DNA from: Photobacterium profundum SS9 | GTDB taxonomy: Bacteria > Pseudomonadota > Gammaproteobacteria > Enterobacterales > Vibrionaceae | Direction of reading: 5' to 3' | Assembly: GCF_000196255.1 (NCBI RefSeq) | Contig: NC_006371.1 | Span: 572,332-636,331, forward strand | Length of the DNA stretch: 64,000 nucleotides | Shown here: piece by piece, positions 44,861-53,380 of the stretch | How positions within the stretch are numbered: the first letter of the stretch is position 1 | Layout: every line of letters begins with the position of its first letter | Notes under the pieces: generated by a model | Seen by the model: only the letters and a program-made list of their open reading frames with translations | Told to the model about the DNA's origin: nothing | Database searches by the model: none | Program-made: the position numbers and the translations under genes

Positions 44861-45304
44861 TCAACGCTTCCATTCGGATTCACCCAGTTGAGCAATTGTC
44901 GACAATGCTTTTCGTACATCTTTTTCAATAAGGTACTTAATAAGCCAGCCTGTACCGCTTATCTTTGGAGAGAACTTAATACGATAGTGGATAAGGCTTT
45001 GAGTCGCATTGATGCTTTGAAAGCGAATCCAACTACCGTGTTCTTTCATTGGACCTCCGTTTATGATTTTGTAATGGAGGTGTTCATTCTCTTTGTAATC
45101 GATAATCTGTTCTTGGAACCTAAAAGGACCTGTGGTCACTTCTCTGACAGCACCAATTCCGTTGGTGTCTGGCTTTCCTTGTCTAACTAAAGAAAAATCA
45201 GCATAAAAAAAACGGCCCAATTTTTCATGATCAGAGAGTAGGTGAAATAGAATTTTTTTTGGCACATTAGCGGTCTGTTCTAATGTGATGGTATGAATTC
45301 CCAT
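44861..45304 (-). CDS. SRPBCC-superfamily protein
   Basis: 147 residues with START/Bet v 1-like layout: TITLEQTANVPKKILFHLLS, a long central sheet (IGAVREVTTGPFRFQEQIID, GSWIRFQSINATQSLIHYRI) and a C-terminal helix (GWLIKYLIEKDVRKALSTIA). Such proteins bind hydrophobic ligands or act in polyketide-like or stress functions; the ligand is unknown. It lies just left of the IS nest. Confidence 0.8.
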   Translation of the reverse strand: MGIHTITLEQTANVPKKILFHLLSDHEKLGRFFYADFSLVRQGKPDTNGIGAVREVTTGPFRFQEQIIDYKENEHLHYKIINGGPMKEHGSWIRFQSINATQSLIHYRIKFSPKISGTGWLIKYLIEKDVRKALSTIAQLGESEWKR

Positions 45305-46200
45305 TTTCCTGACCTCTCAGCAAAATACAACAATATGTTAACAAGTTGTGAGGTGGTGTCAAGTTTTAGCATTATCTCTTAGTTGGTAATTTTGTAACTT
45401 CTCAATAAGCCGAGGCAGGGTGGGCTTTCTGGAGCACCAGAGAGCCTAAAGATGGGATTACATTACTTTGAGAAATTCGGTCGTTGAGATATTTCCAGAA
45501 GGAAACCCCTAATTTTCCGCACGTTTTTTTCAGGCTGGAAAAGGTATCTCGGCATTGTCGGCCAAGATCACTACGAGTACCTCCACTGACTTTGCGCCGC
45601 TTGACCTGCTCTCTTAGATCATTTTCGCTTCCATTTGTATGGATTGGAATTTCTGGTCGTTCCAATACCAGCCATAGGTATCTACACAAAATGGTTACGA
45701 ATTAACCAATCGGCCAAGAGAAGGGAACTGATCTAAGGATCAACGATCAAGAGAGTTAACTTTCATTTCATTAGTATTGACGATGACTCTTTTTGAACAA
45801 CATCAATTACCCTGTATCCTTGAATCAAGATTATCTAAGCGTTATCAGACCCTTATAATGGAACACATGACAGTTAATTCTAGCAATGCACCAGGTGTAA
45901 AATCTCTTCGCCACCACACACAATCATGGGCATCGACACAAGCAACATGGCGTTTTTATCATAATGAGGATGTGACTTTTCCTATGCTAAGTGGCCCGAT
46001 GCTGGGTCTTGCTCGTTCTGGTGTGAAAGAAAGTCAAAGTCGATATGTATTAATGGCTCATGATTGGTGCCATATCAATTTCGCTAAACATCATAGTAAG
46101 TTAGATAAAACTAAGATGTCACACGCTCTCGATGTTGGCTACGAACTGCAAGCGTCTTTATTGGTAGACGCAAATACTGGCGCACCCATTGCTCCAGCAG

Positions 46201-47965
46201 GTAACTTCTCAATAAGCCGAGGCAGGGTGGGCTTTCTGGAGCACCAGAGAGCCTAAAGATGGGATTACATTACTTTGAGAAATTCGGTCGTTGAGATATT
46301 TCCAGAAGGAAACCCCTAATTTTCGGCACGTTTTTTTCAGGCTGGAAAAGGTATCTCGGCATTGTCGGCCAAGATCACTACGAGTACCTCCACTGACTTT
46401 GCGCCGCTTGACCTGCTCCCTTAGATCATTTTCGCTTCCATTTGTATGGATTGGAATTTCTGGTCGTTCCAATACCAGCAATAAGCTTGATTTTAATTTG
46501 TTTAACCGCTTTAGTTGCTGATTAAGGAGCTCATAGCGGGTTTTCTGAGTAAATAGCCGATCGAACTCCTTCGACAGGGCTGATTTCTTCGTGTCGCAAG
46601 GCTGTTTTTTGTATTCTTTCAGCTCCTTGTAGAACGACCAAATCTCATCACGTACTTGTGCGATGTCTTCTCGATGTCCCTCATTCAACGGAATAAGCTT
46701 GTGGACCAACCGCTCCGCATGTACCCAGCACAAACCATGTTGTAGAACCTTAAACTGTCCAGCACCATCACTGATCACAGCGAGTTTACCCAAAGCTTCA
46801 TTCTCTGACGCGCAACCCAATAGGGCACCTTCAGTCGCTATTTGAATATGCCTTTTTACGACAATACCCAGCTGAACTAGATGAGCAGACCATTCCTCCT
46901 CACATCCAAAGTTGGTCACTGGTGTGTTTGCTAACAATGCTAACTGGGGAGCAGGGAGTTTATTTGTCGCCATATAGTTTAGTGCGCAGGTGTTCACCTG
47001 ATAACCCTTGTTTCCAGCCCGAAGGAGTGACAGGAAGTTGATCCGATTTTTTCGGTCTGAACTTTGAAACCAAGCAAACCACTCATTGCCTATGTGGGTG
47101 ACAAAACCGTTCTTGCCCTGATGCCTAGCTCCGGTGTCATCTGTTGTGATATAGCCAGTGCTTTGCAGGCCTGCAGCCAGAAGTTCGGCTTTTTCTTCAT
47201 GCAAATCATCATGATTTTCGGTCAATAAGCGATTTAATTGGCCACTGGAAATATCGATACCCCATTCTCTAAGTTGTTCCAACAACAGAGGCTGAGTGAC
47301 CTGACATTGATGATACTGATAGAGGATGTAGCTTCTTAGTCGAGTGCCAAAGTGTTGGCCTGCTAGTCCATTAGGCAAGGTAGCGGTAACCGTCGAACCA
47401 TCAGGTAATAGATAGCAAGCTAAGCGATAACGTACATTGCACGACTGTATCTCTAACTCTTGGACGACAAAATCTCGGTAGCCCTTGAATCGTGCCCCGA
47501 TAGGTAAAGGTTGTTCTGGCTGGACAATGTTATCCTGATGAATGGTCAGCGTTTGATTTTTGCTACGCTTGGTAGAGCCGGACCGTTTGTTATCAGTCGA
47601 GCCTTGGTCTGACTTTTCATCGGTATTTGTGTCGAGTTTACTCGGCTTGAACTTGGGCCGTTTTTTCTGCCCTTTTAGTACGTTGATCTCGTCTTTAAGG
47701 AGGGTGATTTCTTCTTGTTGGCGCTCAACCGTATCGGAAAGCTGCTCAATGATCCCAATTAAGCCTTTTACCAAAGGGGTTTGCTCTGACTCTGGAATGT
47801 CTGGGAGATTAATTTTCATTGAGACAAAAGGCTCTACGTGGTTAGAGGCTACTATTTTGAAGGTTTGAAAGGATCAATCAAGCCGATCTTAGAGATCCTA
47901 ACATTAATTTTAAAAACACTATCAGGATCACTCTTCGCTTATGCCCCGACTTATTGAGAAGTTAC
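46201..47965 (-). mobile_element. IS66-family element, inner copy 2 (1765 bp, intact)
   Basis: Termini GTAACTTCTCAATAAG and CTTATTGAGAAGTTAC, flanked by the 8-bp duplication TCCAGCAG (46193-46200 and 47966-47973), the duplication size expected for IS66-family elements. Carries one intact transposase gene and no IS66 accessory ORFs (no tnpA/tnpB). Confidence 0.95.
46209..47819 (-). CDS. IS66-family transposase, intact
   Basis: 536 residues. N-terminal coiled coil (LIGIIEQLSDTVERQQEEIT), a linker rich in Lys/Ser, a zinc-like region, then the DDE core with YITTDDTGARHQGKNGFVTH (first Asp), LAVISDGAGQFKVLQHGLCW (second Asp, followed by WVHAERLVHKLIP) and the final block PIHTNGSENDLREQVKRRKV with the conserved Glu. 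ISBst12/single-ORF type of the IS66 family is likely. Probably active because both copies are near-identical. Confidence 0.93.
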   Translation of the reverse strand: MKINLPDIPESEQTPLVKGLIGIIEQLSDTVERQQEEITLLKDEINVLKGQKKRPKFKPSKLDTNTDEKSDQGSTDNKRSGSTKRSKNQTLTIHQDNIVQPEQPLPIGARFKGYRDFVVQELEIQSCNVRYRLACYLLPDGSTVTATLPNGLAGQHFGTRLRSYILYQYHQCQVTQPLLLEQLREWGIDISSGQLNRLLTENHDDLHEEKAELLAAGLQSTGYITTDDTGARHQGKNGFVTHIGNEWFAWFQSSDRKNRINFLSLLRAGNKGYQVNTCALNYMATNKLPAPQLALLANTPVTNFGCEEEWSAHLVQLGIVVKRHIQIATEGALLGCASENEALGKLAVISDGAGQFKVLQHGLCWVHAERLVHKLIPLNEGHREDIAQVRDEIWSFYKELKEYKKQPCDTKKSALSKEFDRLFTQKTRYELLNQQLKRLNKLKSSLLLVLERPEIPIHTNGSENDLREQVKRRKVSGGTRSDLGRQCRDTFSSLKKTCRKLGVSFWKYLNDRISQSNVIPSLGSLVLQKAHPASAY

Positions 47966-50348
47966 TCCAGCAGGTCTTAACTTACTGACAAGCAACGGTA
48001 TTTATCAATGCCGAAGCCAAGAGTTACAACCCAAGCAAAGTCACCTAGATTCACTCTTTGACAGCATTCATTGGCAAGAACAATTACATTTAGACAAGCC
48101 CCTGGTGCATGTTGTTGATAGAGAAGCAGATTCAGCGAAAGACTTAAGACGTTTAGGCTCAGTTCACTGGCTAACTCGAACTAAAAAAGGCTCAACGTTC
48201 CGTCACGAAGGTCAGTTTAAAACGGCTGAAATCATCAGTCGAACAATCTCCCCATACTTGAAAGGTGTTATTTCTCTTCGAGGTAAAGAGGGCTATTTGT
48301 TTGTTGGTGAAACGACTGTTGAGTTACACCGGAAATCAGAAAAGCTCGCGTCAGCGGCGCCCACCTGTCGCTTTGTTATGAGCCTGGTCACGGATGATGA
48401 AGGTAAAGAGCTAGCAAGATGGTATCTGCTGTCTAACGTGTTGGATGTTGATGCAACAGAGATTGCAACGTGGTATTGCCATCGCTGGAATATTGAATCT
48501 TGGTTTAAGTTATTGAAGTCAGATGGTCATCAGTTAGAGAAATGGCAGCAAACTACTGCGGAGTCAATATTAAAGCGTCTGATCACAGCCAGTGTTGCAA
48601 CGACGTTGATATTTAAGCTTTATTCGGACAGCTCGGATGAAGCTAATGAATTTAAAGGTTTTTTGGTTAAGCTGAGTGGTCGTTTAACTAAGCGAACAAA
48701 GCCTGTCACTCAGCCATCACTGCTTGCGGGACTATGGGTTTTCCTACAAATGTGTGAAGTACTAGATACCTACACCATGGATGAGATAAACGCGATGAGG
48801 CAAATAGCCAGTTCGTTTTTTGCTCAATCTGTGTAGATACCTATGAATACCAGCAATAAGCTTGATTTTAATTTGTTTAACCGCTTTAGTTGCTGATTAA
48901 GGAGCTCATAGCGGGTTTTCTGAGTAAATAGCCGATCGAACTCCTTCGACAGAGCTGATTTCTTCGTGTCGCAAGGCTGTTTTTTGTATTCTTTCAGCTC
49001 CTTGTAGAACGACCAAATCTCATCACGTACTTGTGCGATGTCTTCTCGATGTCCCTCATTCAACGGAATAAGCTTGTGGACCAACCGCTCCGCATGTACC
49101 CAGCACAAACCATGTTGTAGAACCTTAAACTGTCCAGCACCATCACTGATCACAGCGAGTTTACCCAAAGCTTCATTCTCTGACGCGCAACCCAATAAGG
49201 CACCTTCAGTCGCTATTTGAATATGCCTTTTTACGACAATACCCAGCTGAACTAGATGAGCAGACCATTCCTCCTCACATCCAAAGTTGGTCACTGGTGT
49301 GTTTGCTAACAATGCTAACTGGGGAGCAGGGAGTTTATTTGTCGCCATATAGTTTAGTGCGCAGGTGTTCACCTGATAACCCTTGTTTCCAGCCCGAAGG
49401 AGTGACAGGAAGTTGATCCGATTTTTTCGGTCTGAACTTTGAAACCAAGCAAACCACTCATTGCCTATGTGGGTGACAAAACCGTTCTTGCCCTGATGCC
49501 TAGCTCCGGTGTCATCTGTTGTGATATAGCCAGTGCTTTGCAGGCCTGCAGCCAGAAGTTCGGCTTTTTCTTCATGCAAATCATCATGATTTTCGGTCAA
49601 TAAGCGATTTAATTGGCCACTGGAAATATCGATACCCCATTCTCTAAGTTGTTCCAACAACAGAGGCTGAGTGACCTGACATTGATGATACTGATAGAGG
49701 ATGTAGCTTCTTAGTCGAGTGCCAAAGTGTTGGCCTGCTAGTCCATTAGGCAAGGTAGCGGTAACCGTCGAACCATCAGGTAATAGATAGCAAGCTAAGC
49801 GATAACGTACATTGCACGACTGTATCTCTAGCTCTTGGACGACAAAATCTCGGTAGCCCTTGAATCGTGCCCCGATAGGTAAAGGTTGTTCTGGCTGGAC
49901 AATGTTATCCTGATGAATGGTCAGCGTTTGATTTTTGCTACGCTTGGTAGAGCCGGACCGTTTGTTATCAGTCGAGCCTTGGTCTGACTTTTCATCGGTA
50001 TTTGTGTCGAGTTTACTCGGCTTGAACTTGGGCCGTTTTTTCTGCCCTTTTAGTACGTTGATCTCGTCTTTAAGGAGGGTGATTTCTTCTTGTTGGCGCT
50101 CAACCGTATCGGAAAGCTGCTCAATGATCCCAATTAAGCCTTTTACCAAAGGGGTTTGCTCTGACTCTGGAATGTCTGGGAGATTAATTTTCATTGAGAC
50201 AAAAGGCTCTACGTGGTTAGAGGCTACTATTTTGAAGGTTTGAAAGGATCAATCAAGCCGATCTTAGAGATCCTAACATTAATTTTAAAAACACTATCAG
50301 GATCACTCTTCGCTTATGCCCCGACTTATTGAGAAGTTACGTAATTTT

Positions 50349-50947
50349 TTGTTATCAATCATTAAATTAGTAAAAAAAATATCATTTGTTGTGATTGTTT
50401 TCATTAGATTTTAACCAGCTTTTGGTGTTGTTCACACACAATAATTAGCCGTGGGTAAAAGAATTTAGGCACGAAAAAAGTTAAACCAAGATATTCATTG
50501 GTAAGCAAGGTGTTAAGCACAATAGTAAACTTAATGTTACGGTATTAGTGCACTTAATCGTGATATTTATCTCAAAATATATTCAATAGATGCTTGTAAA
50601 AAACTAAAAACCCTCTTATATTAGTTCTGAAGATATAAATCGTATGGTGAAAAATATAGAAAGCTTGGTTAACCTTACTCCATTCAAATAAGGTAACTTC
50701 TGAACATAGTCCCCACGAAAATATCTCATTGTCCATTTGTTCCTAGACATAATGAAAAATAAACAACGAGTTGTTGTTGATTTTGTTTTTGTCAATCAAA
50801 TAGGGATTCAAGGATCGTTTACTTTTATCTGGCTTGTAATATGTTCGTCATAATTCGCTGGGTATAGTAGAACAAATAGAGAGTGAGAACGGTATTAAAT
50901 TATAAGTAATATCAAGCTTACTCATTGTTGATAATGAGAGGTATATA
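50349..50947. other. AT-rich intergenic region, upstream of the tiny ORF
   Basis: About 600 bases without a gene I can support. Close to its right end, CTCATT/AATGAG (50921-50938) forms a hairpin directly before the AGAGG ribosome binding site of the 22-residue ORF. Confidence 0.5.
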
Positions 50948-51016
50948 ATGAAAACTCAAAATCGTCGTAAGTGGTTTTACTACAAAAATCAAACGACTAA
51001 AACACAAGTTAAGTAA
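50948..51016 (+). CDS. Tiny basic ORF, 22 residues, hypothetical leader peptide
   Basis: ATG at 50948 follows GAGAGGTATATA, a good ribosome binding site. The peptide MKTQNRRKWFYYKNQTTKTQ plus Val-Lys is strongly basic with an aromatic centre (WFYY). It is followed within 25 bases by three consecutive hairpins. No gene in the same direction follows; the next gene is convergent. Could be a leader peptide, a small protein or part of a dual-function RNA. I do not recognise it. Confidence 0.5.
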   Translation: MKTQNRRKWFYYKNQTTKTQVK

Positions 51017-51038
51017 TAAAGTACGCATTAGAGCGTAA

Positions 51039-51136
51039 GATTGGCTTATTACCAATCAACTGAAAGTTGTGCCCCGATAGCTTTCAGTACCCGAGTAGCC
51101 AGAGGCAATAAGATTAAGTAATCATGTTTCTGGCTA
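51039..51136 (+). ncRNA. Candidate structured RNA: three consecutive hairpins
   Basis: Hairpin 1 GATTGG/CCAATC (51039-51057), hairpin 2 ACTGAAAG/CTTTCAGT (51059-51088), hairpin 3 TAGCCAGA/TCTGGCTA (51096-51136). They are closely packed, two of them with perfect 8-bp stems, and follow the tiny ORF. There is no clear terminator T-run. Confidence 0.4.
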
Positions 51137-51276
51137 ACTAAAACTTTCCAATCTATTATTTTTAATCTAACGAAACTCCTTATTTAAATATAATTCGTCG
51201 TGATATTTATTTATCAAGCGAAAGCAAACGGTTGCTATTTTATTGGGTATTTTCTTATTTATAAGACTGAATATGA

Positions 51277-51829
51277 TTATTGGTAGATATTACCGCGAAT
51301 AGTTGCTTTTTCTGGAATAGATTGCACGGGCGCCCCTCCTAAATAAACATTACCTTCTACAACGAGGAAAGTGGAAAGTTCTTTTATTGCTGTATTTGCA
51401 AGGTATAAATTGCCACCAACATACAAATAGGGAGGAAGAGTGGTCAGTTTGGTTCCCATTAAACTTAAATCACTTTTTACCTGTAACCCGTTTGTGAGGT
51501 AGGTGATTTTCGAATGAGCAAGATTTATATGTCCACCTACATTCAAAATTCTTGGTAGTTCGGTAACGTCGCTATAAGCTAAATTTAGACTACCTGTAAC
51601 AGTCAATTTTTTTGGCAAACGTTGAATACGACTATTTTCTAAATCAAGGTTGCCTGTTACAAGGCATTGGATCTGGCAGAGTAAGGTTTTTTGCATTTCT
51701 TAAAGACACATTCCCATAAGAGTCGGTGTAGTTGAGTAACTTTAATTCTGAGATATACTGATTAGCATAAGCGACATGTGTTGTTTGAAGGAATAGTAAT
51801 AAAAATAGTGCTTTATACTTTATTTTCAA
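51277..51829 (-). pseudogene. Secreted leucine-rich-like repeat protein, frameshifted
   Basis: The first part (61 codons) has a signal peptide (KALFLLLFLQTTHVAYA) and runs into SLRNAKNLTLPD; the second part, in another frame, continues with CLVTGNLDLENSRIQRLP and five repeats of about 20-21 residues of the form V-x-G-x-L-x-L-x-x-T-x-I-x-x-L-P (for example VGGHINLAHSKITYL, VGGNLYLANTAIKEL). A single indel near 51665-51690 separates them. The repeats would form a curved solenoid like LRR effectors. Sequencing error not excluded. Confidence 0.7.
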
Positions 51830-51937
51830 TGGATTAGATGAAAAAAAAATTCGTCATTATTTCTTTGTTCCCTTCCGAAACAGCGTTCTGACCATTACTT
51901 AATTCGAGATGCTGAGCCATCATGCCTTACTCAAGTA

Positions 51938-52219
51938 TATACCCAAGTTACCTCAAGATGCTCGTTTCAGCGAGAATTGGTTGAGCTCTAGGCAAGGCAC
52001 TTATTTATAGACCTAGTCGTTCTACGTTGAAAATAAGTAACACTGCATAGAGCCCAACAAAACTCGCCCTTCGGGAGTGATTCAGCGTATCTACTTCCGT
52101 GTCAAATGTGTTGCACTTATTGTATTATTCCAGCGGAAAGCCATTCCTACACACATTTTCCTTGAATTAAACACGCTGAGATCACTCTGAATCCTGCATC
52201 TTGAGGTAGCTTGGGTATA
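51938..52219. repeat. Palindromic repeat R1, full-length copy 3
   Basis: 282 bp with TATACCCAAGTTACCTCAAG and CTTGGGTATA ends; same orientation as the copy at 2634. Confidence 0.85.
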
Positions 52220-52231
52220 CTGTCAATTAAA

Positions 52232-52257
52232 AAACCTCAGCAATTATACTGAGGTTT
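52232..52257 (-). terminator. Intrinsic terminator of the solute-binding protein gene
   Basis: AAACCTCAG/CTGAGGTTT; the reverse strand then has six T residues. An R1 repeat lies between it and the gene. Confidence 0.75.
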
Positions 52258-52272
52258 GGGATGTTTTTGTAT

Positions 52273-52538
52273 TATACCCAAGTTACCTCAAGATGCTCGT
52301 TTCAGCGAGAATTTGTTGGGCTCTAGGCAAGGCACTTATTTATAGACCTAGTCGTTCTACGTTGAAAACAAGTAACACCGCATAGAGCCCAACAAAACTC
52401 GCCCTTCGGGAGTGATTCAGCGTATCTACTTCTGTGTCAAATGTGTTTAAAAGGGAATGCCATTCCTACACACATTCTCCTTGAATTAAATACGCTGAGA
52501 TCACTCTGAATCCTGCATCTTGAGGTAGCTTGGGTATA
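52273..52538. repeat. Palindromic repeat R1, full-length copy 4
   Basis: 266 bp, same orientation as copy 3 and only 53 bp from it, ending five bases from the stop of the binding-protein gene. It lacks a short stretch present in copy 3 (around TGCACTTATTGTATTA). Confidence 0.85.
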
Positions 52539-52542
52539 GACG

Positions 52543-53301
52543 CTAGATATAGTTATGAATTATATCGTCGAGTTTACCTGTGCTTTTTAATGTTTTAAGG
52601 CGTTCATTGATAAAGGCTTGTATATCTGCATCCATTTTTGGATCAAAAGCAAGATAAATTGGATAGTCTGGAATTACACTACTGAAGGATTGCACTCGAT
52701 AGGCATCGGAGTCGAGATTTTGCTGGCTGAGGTTGTATTTAATACGTGACTGCATTTCAACAAAAGCCGTCTCTCCGGGTAATTTTTTAATAACACGAAA
52801 TGCCGCTTTGTAGTCTTTTACTCTCAATTCCTCGACGTTGCCATTGTCAAAGTAAGGGACAAGTTGCGGGTAGTCAAAACCATGAAGAAGAACGATAACT
52901 TTCTCATCCATATCTTTCATCGAGTTGAAGTCAAACGTGTTATTAGTACTTGTAACGAGTGAATGCTTAACATTATAAATAGGCATCTCCGATAGGCTTT
53001 CGGCTTGAACGCCTCCCCAATTAGGACTGCCATAGGTTATCCAATTCGCTTCGCCACCTTGTTCTAATAAAGATATCATTCGGTTAAAAGGGTAAACATG
53101 GTAATCGATATCGTATTTACTGCCGTTAAATACCGCTTTTACAATATCTGTCACTATTCCTTTGTGTGTTTTATCTGGTGATTCAATTTGGAACGGAGTG
53201 GCTTGTTTTGCGATAACGTAATAATTAATTGTCTCAGATGATGCTTGAAAACTGGCACAACTTAACATTATTGCGGTTGATATAGAAAAAAGTCCTTTCA
53301 T
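52543..53301 (-). CDS. Periplasmic solute-binding protein (amino-acid-type, SBP_bac_3)
   Basis: 252 residues. Signal peptide ending ASFQASS|ET, then the family pattern YYVIAKQATPFQIESPDKTH, VTDIVKAVFNGSKYDIDYHV, YPFNRMISLLEQGGEANWIT and a C-terminal ALKTLK-type helix. No transporter gene is near. It is divergent from a hybrid sensor kinase (79 bp between starts), so it may be the kinase ligand-presenting partner rather than a transport protein. Confidence 0.85.
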   Translation of the reverse strand: MKGLFSISTAIMLSCASFQASSETINYYVIAKQATPFQIESPDKTHKGIVTDIVKAVFNGSKYDIDYHVYPFNRMISLLEQGGEANWITYGSPNWGGVQAESLSEMPIYNVKHSLVTSTNNTFDFNSMKDMDEKVIVLLHGFDYPQLVPYFDNGNVEELRVKDYKAAFRVIKKLPGETAFVEMQSRIKYNLSQQNLDSDAYRVQSFSSVIPDYPIYLAFDPKMDADIQAFINERLKTLKSTGKLDDIIHNYI

Positions 53302-53380
53302 TTTACATCCTTATCTTAACTATCCCTGTGAAGTGGCTATTATTATGGTAGTAGAATAACAATAAGATGCGAGTTTAAGG

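Larger units (their letters stand above)
45783..48836 (+). pseudogene. IS4-family transposase of copy B, interrupted by IS66 copy 2
   Basis: The N-terminal 139 codons (45783-46200) end at the insertion; the C-terminal part resumes at 47974. Joined, it reads like the intact 426-residue transposases of copies A and C, with Tyr for Asp in SP-D/Y-LKG. Inactive. Confidence 0.93.
45673..48845 (+). mobile_element. IS4-family element copy B, inside IS66 copy 1
   Basis: Termini CATAGGTATCTACACA and TGTGTAGATACCTATG, flanked by the 9-bp duplication AATACCAGC (45664-45672 and 48846-48854). Itself interrupted by IS66 copy 2; without that insert and its 8-bp duplication it is 1400 bp, the same as copies A and C. 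This copy fixes the true element ends and duplication length. Confidence 0.95.
45402..50194 (-). pseudogene. IS66-type transposase of copy 1, interrupted by IS4 copy B
   Basis: The reverse-strand gene begins at 50194 and reads 448 codons to the insertion at 48846; the C-terminal part lies at 45402-45672. Reassembled, it equals the intact 536-residue transposase of copy 2 except for a few substitutions (for example Gly for Arg in KKTC-R/G-KLG). Non-functional as it stands. Confidence 0.93.
45394..50340 (-). mobile_element. IS66-family element, outer copy 1 (interrupted)
   Basis: Termini GTAACTTCTCAATAAG (left) and CTTATTGAGAAGTTAC (right), flanked by the 8-bp duplication GTAATTTT at 45386-45393 and 50341-50348. 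Removing the IS4 insert and its 9-bp duplication leaves 1765 bp, exactly the length of inner copy 2. It sits in non-coding chromosome between the SRPBCC gene and the tiny ORF at 50948. Confidence 0.95.

Noticed and set aside
45484..45705. Forward-strand ORFs across the IS66 transposase (for example 45484-45705, 47560-47868)
   Set aside because: Antisense to the transposase reading frame, repeated in each copy only because the element is repeated.
2634..52538. CRISPR array from repeated palindromes
   Set aside because: The repeats are 60-282 bp, dispersed, with inverted termini and no regular spacers; no cas genes.
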